Below, in pieces: positions 1 to 5,586 of a DNA stretch of 10,971 nt. Position 1 is the stretch's first letter. Every line of letters begins with the position of its first letter. Under the pieces are notes generated by a model. The model worked only from the letters and a program-made list of their open reading frames with translations, made no database searches and was not told where the DNA came from. Origin of the DNA: Actinomycetota bacterium (GTDB lineage Bacteria > Actinomycetota > Thermoleophilia > Solirubrobacterales > Solirubrobacteraceae). A program made the position numbers and the translations under genes. The stretch lies in the NCBI GenBank assembly GCA_005788585.1, contig SYBY01000405.1, positions 1 to 10,971 of the forward strand. Reading direction: 5' to 3'.

Positions 1-2788
1 GGCCGAGCGGCTCGGCGATGACGAGCGCCTCGCGCGCCCACATCCGCGAGGCGACCGGGTCGGCCTCTGCCAGCGCGTCGGCGGCGTCGACGAGCGCGCG
101 GGAGACGAGGGTCGGCGCGTCGGCCGCCCGCGCCGACGCGACGGCGTCGGAGAAGTACGCGCGGGCGCGCTCGTGGTCGCCCTGCGCGGCGGCGAGCAGC
201 CCGAGCGCGCGGCTGACCGGGCCGATGGTGGCGGCGTCGGGGACCGTGGCGTGCAGGTGGGAGTACGGCGCCAGGCGCTTCTCGATCTGGGCGCACCACC
301 GCGGGGTGCCGGCGAACGCGCAGGCCTCGGCCAGCAGCGTGTGCGCGAGCAGCCACACGTTGTCGCGCGGGATCGCGTCGAGGCCGCGTTCCATGATGCC
401 CTGGACGTGATGGTGCGCCGCGGCGGCGTCGCCGGCGTCGCGTTCGACGACGGCCAGCGCGCAGCGCCACGTCGGGATGTTCGGGTGGGCCTGCACCAGG
501 CCGGCGGTCGGCTCGCGCATCTCGACCAGGCGGCCCTGCTCGCGGCGGAGCACCCACATCTGCCCGGCGATGAGCAGGACGCCGACGGAGTCCTCGACCT
601 CGCCGATGCGCTGCGCGGCCTCCTGCTCGAACTGCTCGGCCTCGTCGAGCTCGCCGCGCATGAGCGCACGGATGGCCTGCAGCAGCGGCGCGTACCAGAG
701 GCTCAGCGGCTGGCGGGACTCGTTGGCCAGCGTGGCGAAGGTTGCGATCTGCCGCTCGACGCCCGCGATGTCGGCCAGCTCGAGCAGCGGCGTCACGCGC
801 CAGCTGCGGGCGTGCAGCGCGCGCTCCTCGTCGCCGACGGACTCGGCCAGACGCTGGACCTCGCGGCTGACCGCGATCGCCTCCTCGGCGCTGTCCGGCC
901 CCCACGAGGCGAGGTGCGCGTCGGCGAGGACCGCGGCGAGCGTGGCGTCGTCCCCGAGCCGGCGGGCCATCGCGGAGGCCTCGTCGCCGAGTGCGCGGCG
1001 GTGCTCGGCGCGGTCGGACCAGTACAGGCCCAGCGCCAGGCGGGCCAGGCAGCGGGCGCGCAGCTCGCTGTCGCCCTCGGGCAGGGCGGCCAGTGCGCTC
1101 TCGAGCATCGTGACGAGCTGGTCGTCGATCACGCCCGGGGACAGGCCCCAGTTGCCGAGGGTCAGTGCGCTCTGGGCGAGCAGTTCCGCGTCGTGGTGGC
1201 GCTGCGCGTGCGCGGCGGCGCGGTCGAGCGTCTCGCGGCCGGCGGCCCGGGCCCCGGACTGAATCTCAGCCTGCCCGAGCGCGACGAGCAGCTCGCCGGT
1301 GAGCCGCGGGTCCTCCGGTTCGAGCGCGTCGGCCTCCAGGCCACGGCGCAGCAGCGCGGCTGCCTCTTCGAACGCGAGCTGGTCCAGCGCGCGCCGGCCC
1401 GCGCGCAGCGCGTACTCCACGCCGCGCCGGACGCCGCCACCGGGGGCCGCCTGCAGGAAGTGGTGGGCGAGCTCGGCGAGGTGCGGGTCCGGGTCGCTGG
1501 CGTAGATCTCCTCCAGCGCCTCGCCGGCCCGGCGGTGCAGCGCGATGCGGCGCGGCGCGGGCAGGCCGTCGTAGAGCACCTCGCGCATCAGCGCGTGGCC
1601 GAACCGGTAGCGGCCCAGCTGCGCGCCGGGCGTCAGCACGTGCTGGTCGACCGCGGACGTGAGCCGGTCGGCCAGCTGGTCGCGGTTCAGCGCGGTGAGC
1701 GGTTGGAGGGCGGGGACGCTGAACTCGCGACCGAGGACGGACGCGACCTCGAGCGTCTCGCGGGTCGGCTCCGGCAGCGGGGCGAAGCGGCGGCGGATCG
1801 CCTGGCGGACCCCGTCGGGCAGGGGCGCCGTCGCGGCGCCGTGGAGGGCCCCGCCGGCCCACAGGCGCACCATCTCGTCGACGAACAGCGGGTTGCCCTC
1901 CGTCACCCGCGCGATCTCGGCGACGCGCGCGGGGCTGACGTCGTCGTCGGCCAGCCGGTGGACGAGGGCACCGACCGCGTCCGCGTCGAGTCCCGTCAGC
2001 GAGACGCGGCGCGCGTCCCCGGCCAGGCCGCCCAGGAGCTCCGCCACCTCGGGCCGCTCGCGGACCTCGGCCTCGCGGTACGTGCCGACCAGCAGCAGCG
2101 GGGCGCTGCGCAGGTGGCGGGCGATGAAGCGCAGCGCCCGCAGGGACGGCTCGTCGGCCGCGTGCAGGTCGTCGAGGACGATGACCAGCGGCGGTGCCTG
2201 CCGCGCGGCGGCGACGAGCAGGGTGCCGAGCGCATCGAACAGCGCGAAGCGATGTTGCTCCGGACTGCCCGCGGTGGTGGTCGTCGCGTGCTCGAGCTCG
2301 GGCAGGGTGGCGCGCAGCTCGGGGAGCAGGTGGGCGAGCGGTTCGGCGCCGTGGCCGAGCGTCGCCCGCAACTCGTCGGGGCTCAGGGCCGCGATGTGCG
2401 CGCGGACGATCTGCACCCACGGCCAGAACGCGGGCGCCCCGCCGTCCTCCCAGCACCGCCCCCAGTGCACGGTCGCGCCGGAGGCCGCGGCTCGCTCCTG
2501 GAGGACCTCGCACAGCGTGGTCTTGCCCACGCCGGGGTCGCCGGCGACGAGATAGAGCCGCCCCTGGCCGTCGCGGGCCTGCCCGAGCGCGCCTTCGAGT
2601 TCTTCCAGCTCGCGATCGCGTCCCACGACGCGGGAGCTGATGGATTCCGGTGAAGACATGGCGGCAGGCGACGGATGGTCATGGCGCCGCTCCGGAGGGC
2701 CGCCCGGGCCGACATCGGCGGCGCCCATGGAACCTAGTCCCGCGGGCGCACCGTGTCCACTCCCCGAAGGGGTGGTGAGCACCGTCAT
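1..2788 (-). CDS. AAA ATPase / TPR signalling protein (LAL- or cyclase-associated type), C-terminus cut by window edge
   Basis: About 929 residues are visible and the frame is still open at base 1. Using the ATG at 2788, a Pro/Gly/Ala-rich leader of about 50 residues precedes SSRVVGRDRELEELE, the usual entry to this AAA module. Walker A GDPGVGKT is at residues 83-90 and a Walker B region LVIVLDDLHAADEPSL has its Asp pair near 206-207. A winged-helix-like stretch (LPDGVRQAIRRRF, then ASVLGREF) follows, and the rest is Ala/Leu-rich helical repeats of TPR type. This architecture is known from LAL transcription regulators, which end in a LuxR helix-turn-helix, and from cyclase-AAA-TPR fusion proteins; the end that would decide lies outside the window. 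The 2788 ATG overlaps the stop of the upstream cyclase-like gene (ATGA), with a GGGGGG run 7 bases before it as a weak ribosome site. Later in-frame ATGs at 2728 and 2659 are alternatives; the conserved part starts only after 2659. Role inferred: ATP-dependent signalling or regulation in the cytoplasm, ligand unknown. Confidence 0.85.
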   Translation of the reverse strand, partial: MTVLTTPSGSGHGAPAGLGSMGAADVGPGGPPERRHDHPSPAAMSSPESISSRVVGRDRELEELEGALGQARDGQGRLYLVAGDPGVGKTTLCEVLQERAAASGATVHWGRCWEDGGAPAFWPWVQIVRAHIAALSPDELRATLGHGAEPLAHLLPELRATLPELEHATTTTAGSPEQHRFALFDALGTLLVAAARQAPPLVIVLDDLHAADEPSLRALRFIARHLRSAPLLLVGTYREAEVRERPEVAELLGGLAGDARRVSLTGLDADAVGALVHRLADDDVSPARVAEIARVTEGNPLFVDEMVRLWAGGALHGAATAPLPDGVRQAIRRRFAPLPEPTRETLEVASVLGREFSVPALQPLTALNRDQLADRLTSAVDQHVLTPGAQLGRYRFGHALMREVLYDGLPAPRRIALHRRAGEALEEIYASDPDPHLAELAHHFLQAAPGGGVRRGVEYALRAGRRALDQLAFEEAAALLRRGLEADALEPEDPRLTGELLVALGQAEIQSGARAAGRETLDRAAAHAQRHHDAELLAQSALTLGNWGLSPGVIDDQLVTMLESALAALPEGDSELRARCLARLALGLYWSDRAEHRRALGDEASAMARRLGDDATLAAVLADAHLASWGPDSAEEAIAVSREVQRLAESVGDEERALHARSWRVTPLLELADIAGVERQIATFATLANESRQPLSLWYAPLLQAIRALMRGELDEAEQFEQEAAQRIGEVEDSVGVLLIAGQMWVLRREQGRLVEMREPTAGLVQAHPNIPTWRCALAVVERDAGDAAAAHHHVQGIMERGLDAIPRDNVWLLAHTLLAEACAFAGTPRWCAQIEKRLAPYSHLHATVPDAATIGPVSRALGLLAAAQGDHERARAYFSDAVASARAADAPTLVSRALVDAADALAEADPVASRMWAREALVIAEPLG

Positions 2789-2801
2789 GCGCAGGCCCCC
2801 C
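2785..2801 (-). promoter_or_regulatory. ATGA stop/start overlap with upstream G6 run
   Basis: On the minus strand the last bases of the cyclase-like gene read GGGGGG CCTGCGC ATGA. The TGA (2787-2785) ends that gene and the ATG (2788-2786) opens the AAA/TPR frame. The G6 run (2801-2796) lies 7 bases upstream and can pair weakly with the anti-Shine-Dalgarno through G-U pairs. This supports translational coupling and decides the start chosen for the AAA gene. Confidence 0.6.
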
Positions 2802-3336
2802 GCACACCGTTCGGGCTGCGTTCGAACCGGCGCGGGCCGCGCAGCTGCTGCGGCTCCCACGCCAGGCGGCGGGCGGGCAGCCGTCCGGCGGCGGCGCCGA
2901 AGCGCAGCGTGACCGGCTCGGTCGGGGCGCCCGCCTCGCCGGCGGCCAGCGGGCTGATGAGGATCTCGCCCGCCTGCGCGGCGTCCGCGAGGCGGCACGC
3001 GTGGTTGACGGCGCGACCGATGACGGTCCGCTCGTGGCGCAGGGCCGATCCGGTGTGCAACCCGACGCGGACCGCGTGCTCCACGGAGGCTCGTTGGATG
3101 GCGATCGCGCACTGCGCGGCGGCGTCGGTGCCGCCCGTGAACGCGAGGATCGACCCGCCGGTCCGGTAGGCGACCTCCTCACCGCCGCGCGGCTCGGCCT
3201 CGGCCCGCACGAGCGCCCGGTGGGCGACGAGCAGATCAAGCCACGCCTCGTCGCCGATGCGGTCGGCCAGCGCGGTCGCGCCGACGATGTCGCAGACGAG
3301 GAAGGCGGCACGCAGCGGGTCGGGGCGGGCGGGCAC
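2785..3336 (-). CDS. Standalone class III adenylate/guanylate cyclase-like domain, probably catalytically impaired
   Basis: A 183-residue protein consisting almost only of a class III nucleotidyl cyclase fold. It starts FLVCDIVGATALADRIGDEAW, keeping the first metal Asp (D16), continues through VRVGLHTG (89-96) and GRAVNHACRLADAA, which keeps the Asn/Arg pair (N111, R115), and ends the domain with GEILIS. The segment that in active enzymes reads GD(S/G)xLAxF is RTGGSILAF here, so the second metal Asp is Gly61, and no Lys is seen at the usual base-selecting position just before it. Seen: loss of these residues. Inferred: little or no cyclase activity, so a sensory or protein-binding role is likely. 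Start is GTG at 3336; an in-frame stop at 3394-3396 and no other standard start between make it the first choice, although no Shine-Dalgarno is visible. Its TGA overlaps the ATG of the AAA/TPR gene, so the two are probably translated together and act together. In many relatives the two modules are fused in one chain. Confidence 0.82.
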   Translation of the reverse strand: MPARPDPLRAAFLVCDIVGATALADRIGDEAWLDLLVAHRALVRAEAEPRGGEEVAYRTGGSILAFTGGTDAAAQCAIAIQRASVEHAVRVGLHTGSALRHERTVIGRAVNHACRLADAAQAGEILISPLAAGEAGAPTEPVTLRFGAAAGRLPARRLAWEPQQLRGPRRFERSPNGVRGACA

Positions 3337-3350
3337 GTGGAACAGGACGT

Positions 3351-3382
3351 AACGCGCGGGTGAACATCGTTCCCCGCGCGTT
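3351..3382 (-). terminator. Strong hairpin between propeller gene and cyclase-like gene
   Basis: AACGCGCGGG (3351-3360) and CCCGCGCGTT (3373-3382) are perfect inverted repeats of 10 bases. The enclosed 12 bases hold a second perfect stem, GAAC (3362-3365) with GTTC (3369-3372), closing a 3-base loop. The structure begins about 20 bases after the stop of the minus-strand propeller gene, which fits a GC-rich terminator without a long U tract. It also ends only 14 bases before the GTG of the cyclase-like gene, so an operator or 5'-leader structure for that gene is possible instead. Confidence 0.6.
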
Positions 3383-3401
3383 CGTCCGTTCGATCAGCCG
3401 C

Positions 3402-5111
3402 TCACCGGGTGCGGCAGGCGCGGAACGTCTTCGTCAGCGTGACCGTCCGGCCCAGGTTGGTGCGGGCCATGATGTGCACGCGGACCTTCCGGCCGCCGAG
3501 CTTGCGCACGACGGGACGCCGGGCGGTCTTGCGGTTGAGGAACCGCGCGATCCGGTTCCTGCCCAGGACCTGCACGCGGGTGCTCGTGATCCGCACGCCG
3601 GGCGTCGCGCCCACGAGCTTCAGCGGCAGCACGAGGCGCTGACGCCGCAGGCACGTGCTCGCCTGCTTGCCGAGTCGCAGCTTGCCGGTGCGGCGCACGC
3701 GGGGCTTGGCGGGCGCGGACGCCGGCTGGCCGGGCAGCGCGGCGGGGGTGCCGGCGTTCTGTGGCGATCCGCCCGGCGTCGATCCTTCGCCACCGGCGGG
3801 CACGGCCGGCGGCGGGATCTCGCGGACGAAGGCCTGCGTCGGGCCCGTGGCCCCGAGGTTCGCCGCGGTGGAGGTATACGCGATCGTGCGCCCGTCGGCG
3901 GTCATGCTCACCGAGCCCGAGGGACCGTTCGCCTTGACGCCCGCGGAGGTGCGGCTCTCCAGCGAGATCGCACCCGTGGCGAGATCGTGCACATAGACGT
4001 CGCCCGCGATGTCGGTGTCGTCCGGGCTGAGGTTCGTCGCGTAGCTGTGGAACGCGACCTTCGTCCCATCGGCGCTCATCGCCGGCTGGAAGGACGCGGC
4101 GTTGCCCGGGGAGACGAGCGTCGTCGCGGTGGCGGCCTGGTCGCGCAGGAACACGTCGACGCTCGGGCCGTCTCCGGGCGCGAGGTTCGTCGCGGCGCTG
4201 ATGAACGCGATGCGGTTGCCGTCATGGCTGAGCGCGAGCGCGGCCGACGAGTTCGGACCGGCGTTCGCCGGGGTCCCCGCACTGTCACGGCTGACCAGCT
4301 CGATGTCGTACGTCACACGGTTGTGGGCGAATACGTCTGTGACGTCGTTGAGGTCCTGGTCGGAGAGGTTGGTCGCCTGGGAGTAGAAGGCGATGGTGTT
4401 CCCGTCGGGGCTGATCGCCGGGTGGGTGGAGTCGTCGTCGCCGCCGTCGAGCTCGCGGTGGGAGACGAGCGCGGTCTGGTGCAGCTGCCGGTCACGGACG
4501 AAGATGTCGGATGTGTCGTCCTCGTCGGCGTTGCTGAGGTTCGTCGCGTCGGACTCGAACGCCACGAACCGGCCGTCTGCGCTGATCGACGGTCGCCGCG
4601 AATCGCCGTCCGCCGGGTCGCCCGCCATGCCGTCGTCACGGCTGATGAGCTCAGTGGTGTTGGTGAGGCGGTCTCGCACGAAGACGTCGCCGACACCATC
4701 CTCGTCGTCGGGGCTGAGGTTCGTCGAGTCCGAGACGAACGCGACGAAGCGGCCGTCGGCGCTGACCGACTGCCCGGAGGAGTGCTCGTCGCCCCCCTGG
4801 TCGGGCAGCGCGGGCATGGGGTTGTCCCCTGCGCTGACCAGGCTCGTGAGATTGGCCGCCAGGCTGCGGCTGTACACGTCGATGGTGTCGTCCTCGTCGA
4901 AGCCGCCGAGGTTCTCGGCCTGGGTGGAGAACATGACGGTCGAGCCGTCTGCGCTGATCTTCGGGCTGAAGACGGTGCTGTCGGCGAGCGCGCCCGCCGC
5001 GCCGCTGGCACGGCTGACGAGGGTGGTGTCGCCTGGTGCGGCGTGGGCGGCCGCGGCTGGTGCGAGGGCGGCGGCTGCGGCGGTCAGGGCGGTGAGACGG
5101 CGGAGTGGCAT
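3402..5111 (-). CDS. Secreted seven-bladed PD40/TolB-like beta-propeller protein
   Basis: A 569-residue protein with a signal peptide of about 24 residues (basic MPLRRL, Ala-rich core, AHA|AP cleavage site), so exported. Residues 25-430 hold seven copies of a propeller unit. Each has an S-x-D-G turn (at 53, 117, 177, 234, 295, 346; TADG at 404), followed by (V/I)AFxSxATNL and by a D(V/I)F(V/L)RD-like strand, with a mean spacing near 58 residues; this matches WD40-like PD40 repeats. Several blades carry Asp-rich loops (DEDD, DEDG, DDEDG), plausible cation sites. A Pro/Gly/Ala linker (431-468) leads to a very basic domain of about 100 residues (469-569) with two Cys (487, 566) that could form a disulphide, perhaps binding the envelope. 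The start at 5111 is chosen over an ATG at 5147 because GGAGG lies 5 bases before it and the signal peptide begins there. No enzymatic motif is seen; function unknown, likely binding or structural outside the cell. Confidence 0.85.
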   Translation of the reverse strand: MPLRRLTALTAAAAALAPAAAAHAAPGDTTLVSRASGAAGALADSTVFSPKISADGSTVMFSTQAENLGGFDEDDTIDVYSRSLAANLTSLVSAGDNPMPALPDQGGDEHSSGQSVSADGRFVAFVSDSTNLSPDDEDGVGDVFVRDRLTNTTELISRDDGMAGDPADGDSRRPSISADGRFVAFESDATNLSNADEDDTSDIFVRDRQLHQTALVSHRELDGGDDDSTHPAISPDGNTIAFYSQATNLSDQDLNDVTDVFAHNRVTYDIELVSRDSAGTPANAGPNSSAALALSHDGNRIAFISAATNLAPGDGPSVDVFLRDQAATATTLVSPGNAASFQPAMSADGTKVAFHSYATNLSPDDTDIAGDVYVHDLATGAISLESRTSAGVKANGPSGSVSMTADGRTIAYTSTAANLGATGPTQAFVREIPPPAVPAGGEGSTPGGSPQNAGTPAALPGQPASAPAKPRVRRTGKLRLGKQASTCLRRQRLVLPLKLVGATPGVRITSTRVQVLGRNRIARFLNRKTARRPVVRKLGGRKVRVHIMARTNLGRTVTLTKTFRACRTR

Positions 5112-5232
5112 GGTGGCCTCCAGAGGGAGTGGCGGTTGGAGGGACAACCGGTGGTGCGTCGTGGGCTGACGGCCCGTTGTGTCGGCTTCGTGACACAGGG
5201 AAATCCGGAGCGCTGCCTGTCACCATGCGCCC
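5112..5232. promoter_or_regulatory. Divergent intergenic spacer with three inverted repeats
   Basis: This 121-base gap separates the propeller gene (minus) from the small unknown gene (plus). It holds a 6-bp stem CGGTTG/CAACCG with a 6-base loop (5133-5150), which would sit in the propeller-gene leader. It also holds a dyad TGTGTC-N8-GACACA (5178-5197) and an overlapping imperfect pair, GTGACACAGG (5190-5199) with CCTGTCAC (5216-5223). Promoters for both divergent genes should lie here, but I see no convincing -10/-35 pair. The TGTC/GACA half-sites are candidate operators. Confidence 0.4.
5117..5121 (-). promoter_or_regulatory. Ribosome binding site deciding the propeller-gene start
   Basis: GGAGG on the minus strand lies five bases (CCACC) upstream of the ATG at 5111. 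It selects this start over the in-frame ATG at 5147, which would put 12 non-signal-like residues before the signal peptide. Confidence 0.75.
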
Positions 5233-5574
5233 GTGCGGTGGCCCTGGGAACGCGACACGAGCGCCGAGCGGCGCAAGATCGAGGATCGCCTCGCGATGTG
5301 GGCGGGGATCGTCGGCGAGATCGAGCGCGGCTACGAGGGCGGGATCGACGACTACACGAACGACCTCGACGTCCACGTCGACCTGCACGAGAGGTGCGCC
5401 GGCCTGCACGGCGACGACCCGTTCCGGGTCCAGTTGGCGGCGCTCGACGCGCGCTATGAGGCCGCCACCCGCCCGGTCGACGACGCGGCGGTGCGCGGCA
5501 CCGATCGCATCCGCGTGCCGGTGAACGCGACGGGTGAGCTCCTCGCCGGACTACGCGGGCGCGGCTGGACCTAG
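5233..5574 (+). CDS. Small acidic protein of unknown function upstream of ileS
   Basis: A 113-residue protein I do not recognise. It has no signal peptide, membrane segment or Cys-rich motif (one Cys), so is probably cytoplasmic. The N-terminal two thirds look helical and charged (ERRKIEDRLAMWAGIVGEIE), followed by the distinctive stretch GYEGGIDDYTNDLDVHVDL and a second helical segment (VQLAALDARYEAA). Nearly every codon ends in G or C, as in neighbouring genes, while other frames give Arg/Ser/Ala-rich shadows; this is the main support for it being real. The start is GTG 5233, the first standard start after an in-frame TGA at 5191; an ATG at 5225 is in another frame. No clear Shine-Dalgarno is seen. 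The stop TAG lies 12 bases before the ileS start and overlaps its likely -10 element, so the two genes may be read together, but ileS seems to have its own promoter. Confidence 0.7.
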   Translation: MRWPWERDTSAERRKIEDRLAMWAGIVGEIERGYEGGIDDYTNDLDVHVDLHERCAGLHGDDPFRVQLAALDARYEAATRPVDDAAVRGTDRIRVPVNATGELLAGLRGRGWT

Positions 5575-5577
5575 AAT
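5572..5577 (+). promoter_or_regulatory. -10 element of a leaderless ileS promoter
   Basis: TAGAAT ends 9 bases before the GTG start of ileS, which places a transcription start on or just before the start codon. No Shine-Dalgarno precedes ileS, which fits leaderless translation. A weak -35 candidate is cgGACt at 5547-5552 with a long 19-base spacer. The first three bases are also the TAG stop of the upstream gene. No T-box leader can fit in this gap. Confidence 0.5.
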
Positions 5578-5586
5578 CGTCCGCCC

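Noticed and set aside
173..2653. An 826-codon plus-strand open frame opposite the AAA/TPR gene.
   Set aside because: The minus-strand frame has Walker A, Walker B and the recognisable AAA/TPR pattern; the plus frame is Arg/Ala/Gly-rich without motifs.
2660..2784. A frameshift or pseudogene between the cyclase-like and AAA genes.
   Set aside because: The exact ATGA overlap and intact frames fit an ordinary coupled gene pair better, though the frameshift idea is kept as a finding to check.
2679..3311. A 210-codon minus-strand frame overlapping the cyclase-like gene.
   Set aside because: Ser/Arg/Pro-rich shadow in another frame of the same strand, with no cyclase motifs.
3360..5459. A 699-codon plus-strand open frame across the propeller gene and into the small gene.
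   Set aside because: It opposes a clear signal-peptide-plus-seven-repeat protein and overlaps another likely gene; its repeats (EVRRV, DERD) are only the propeller repeats read backwards.
5112..5586. A T-box or other leader riboswitch before ileS.
   Set aside because: Only 12 bases separate the upstream stop and the ileS start, and the region before is coding. No T-box sequence or antiterminator was seen.
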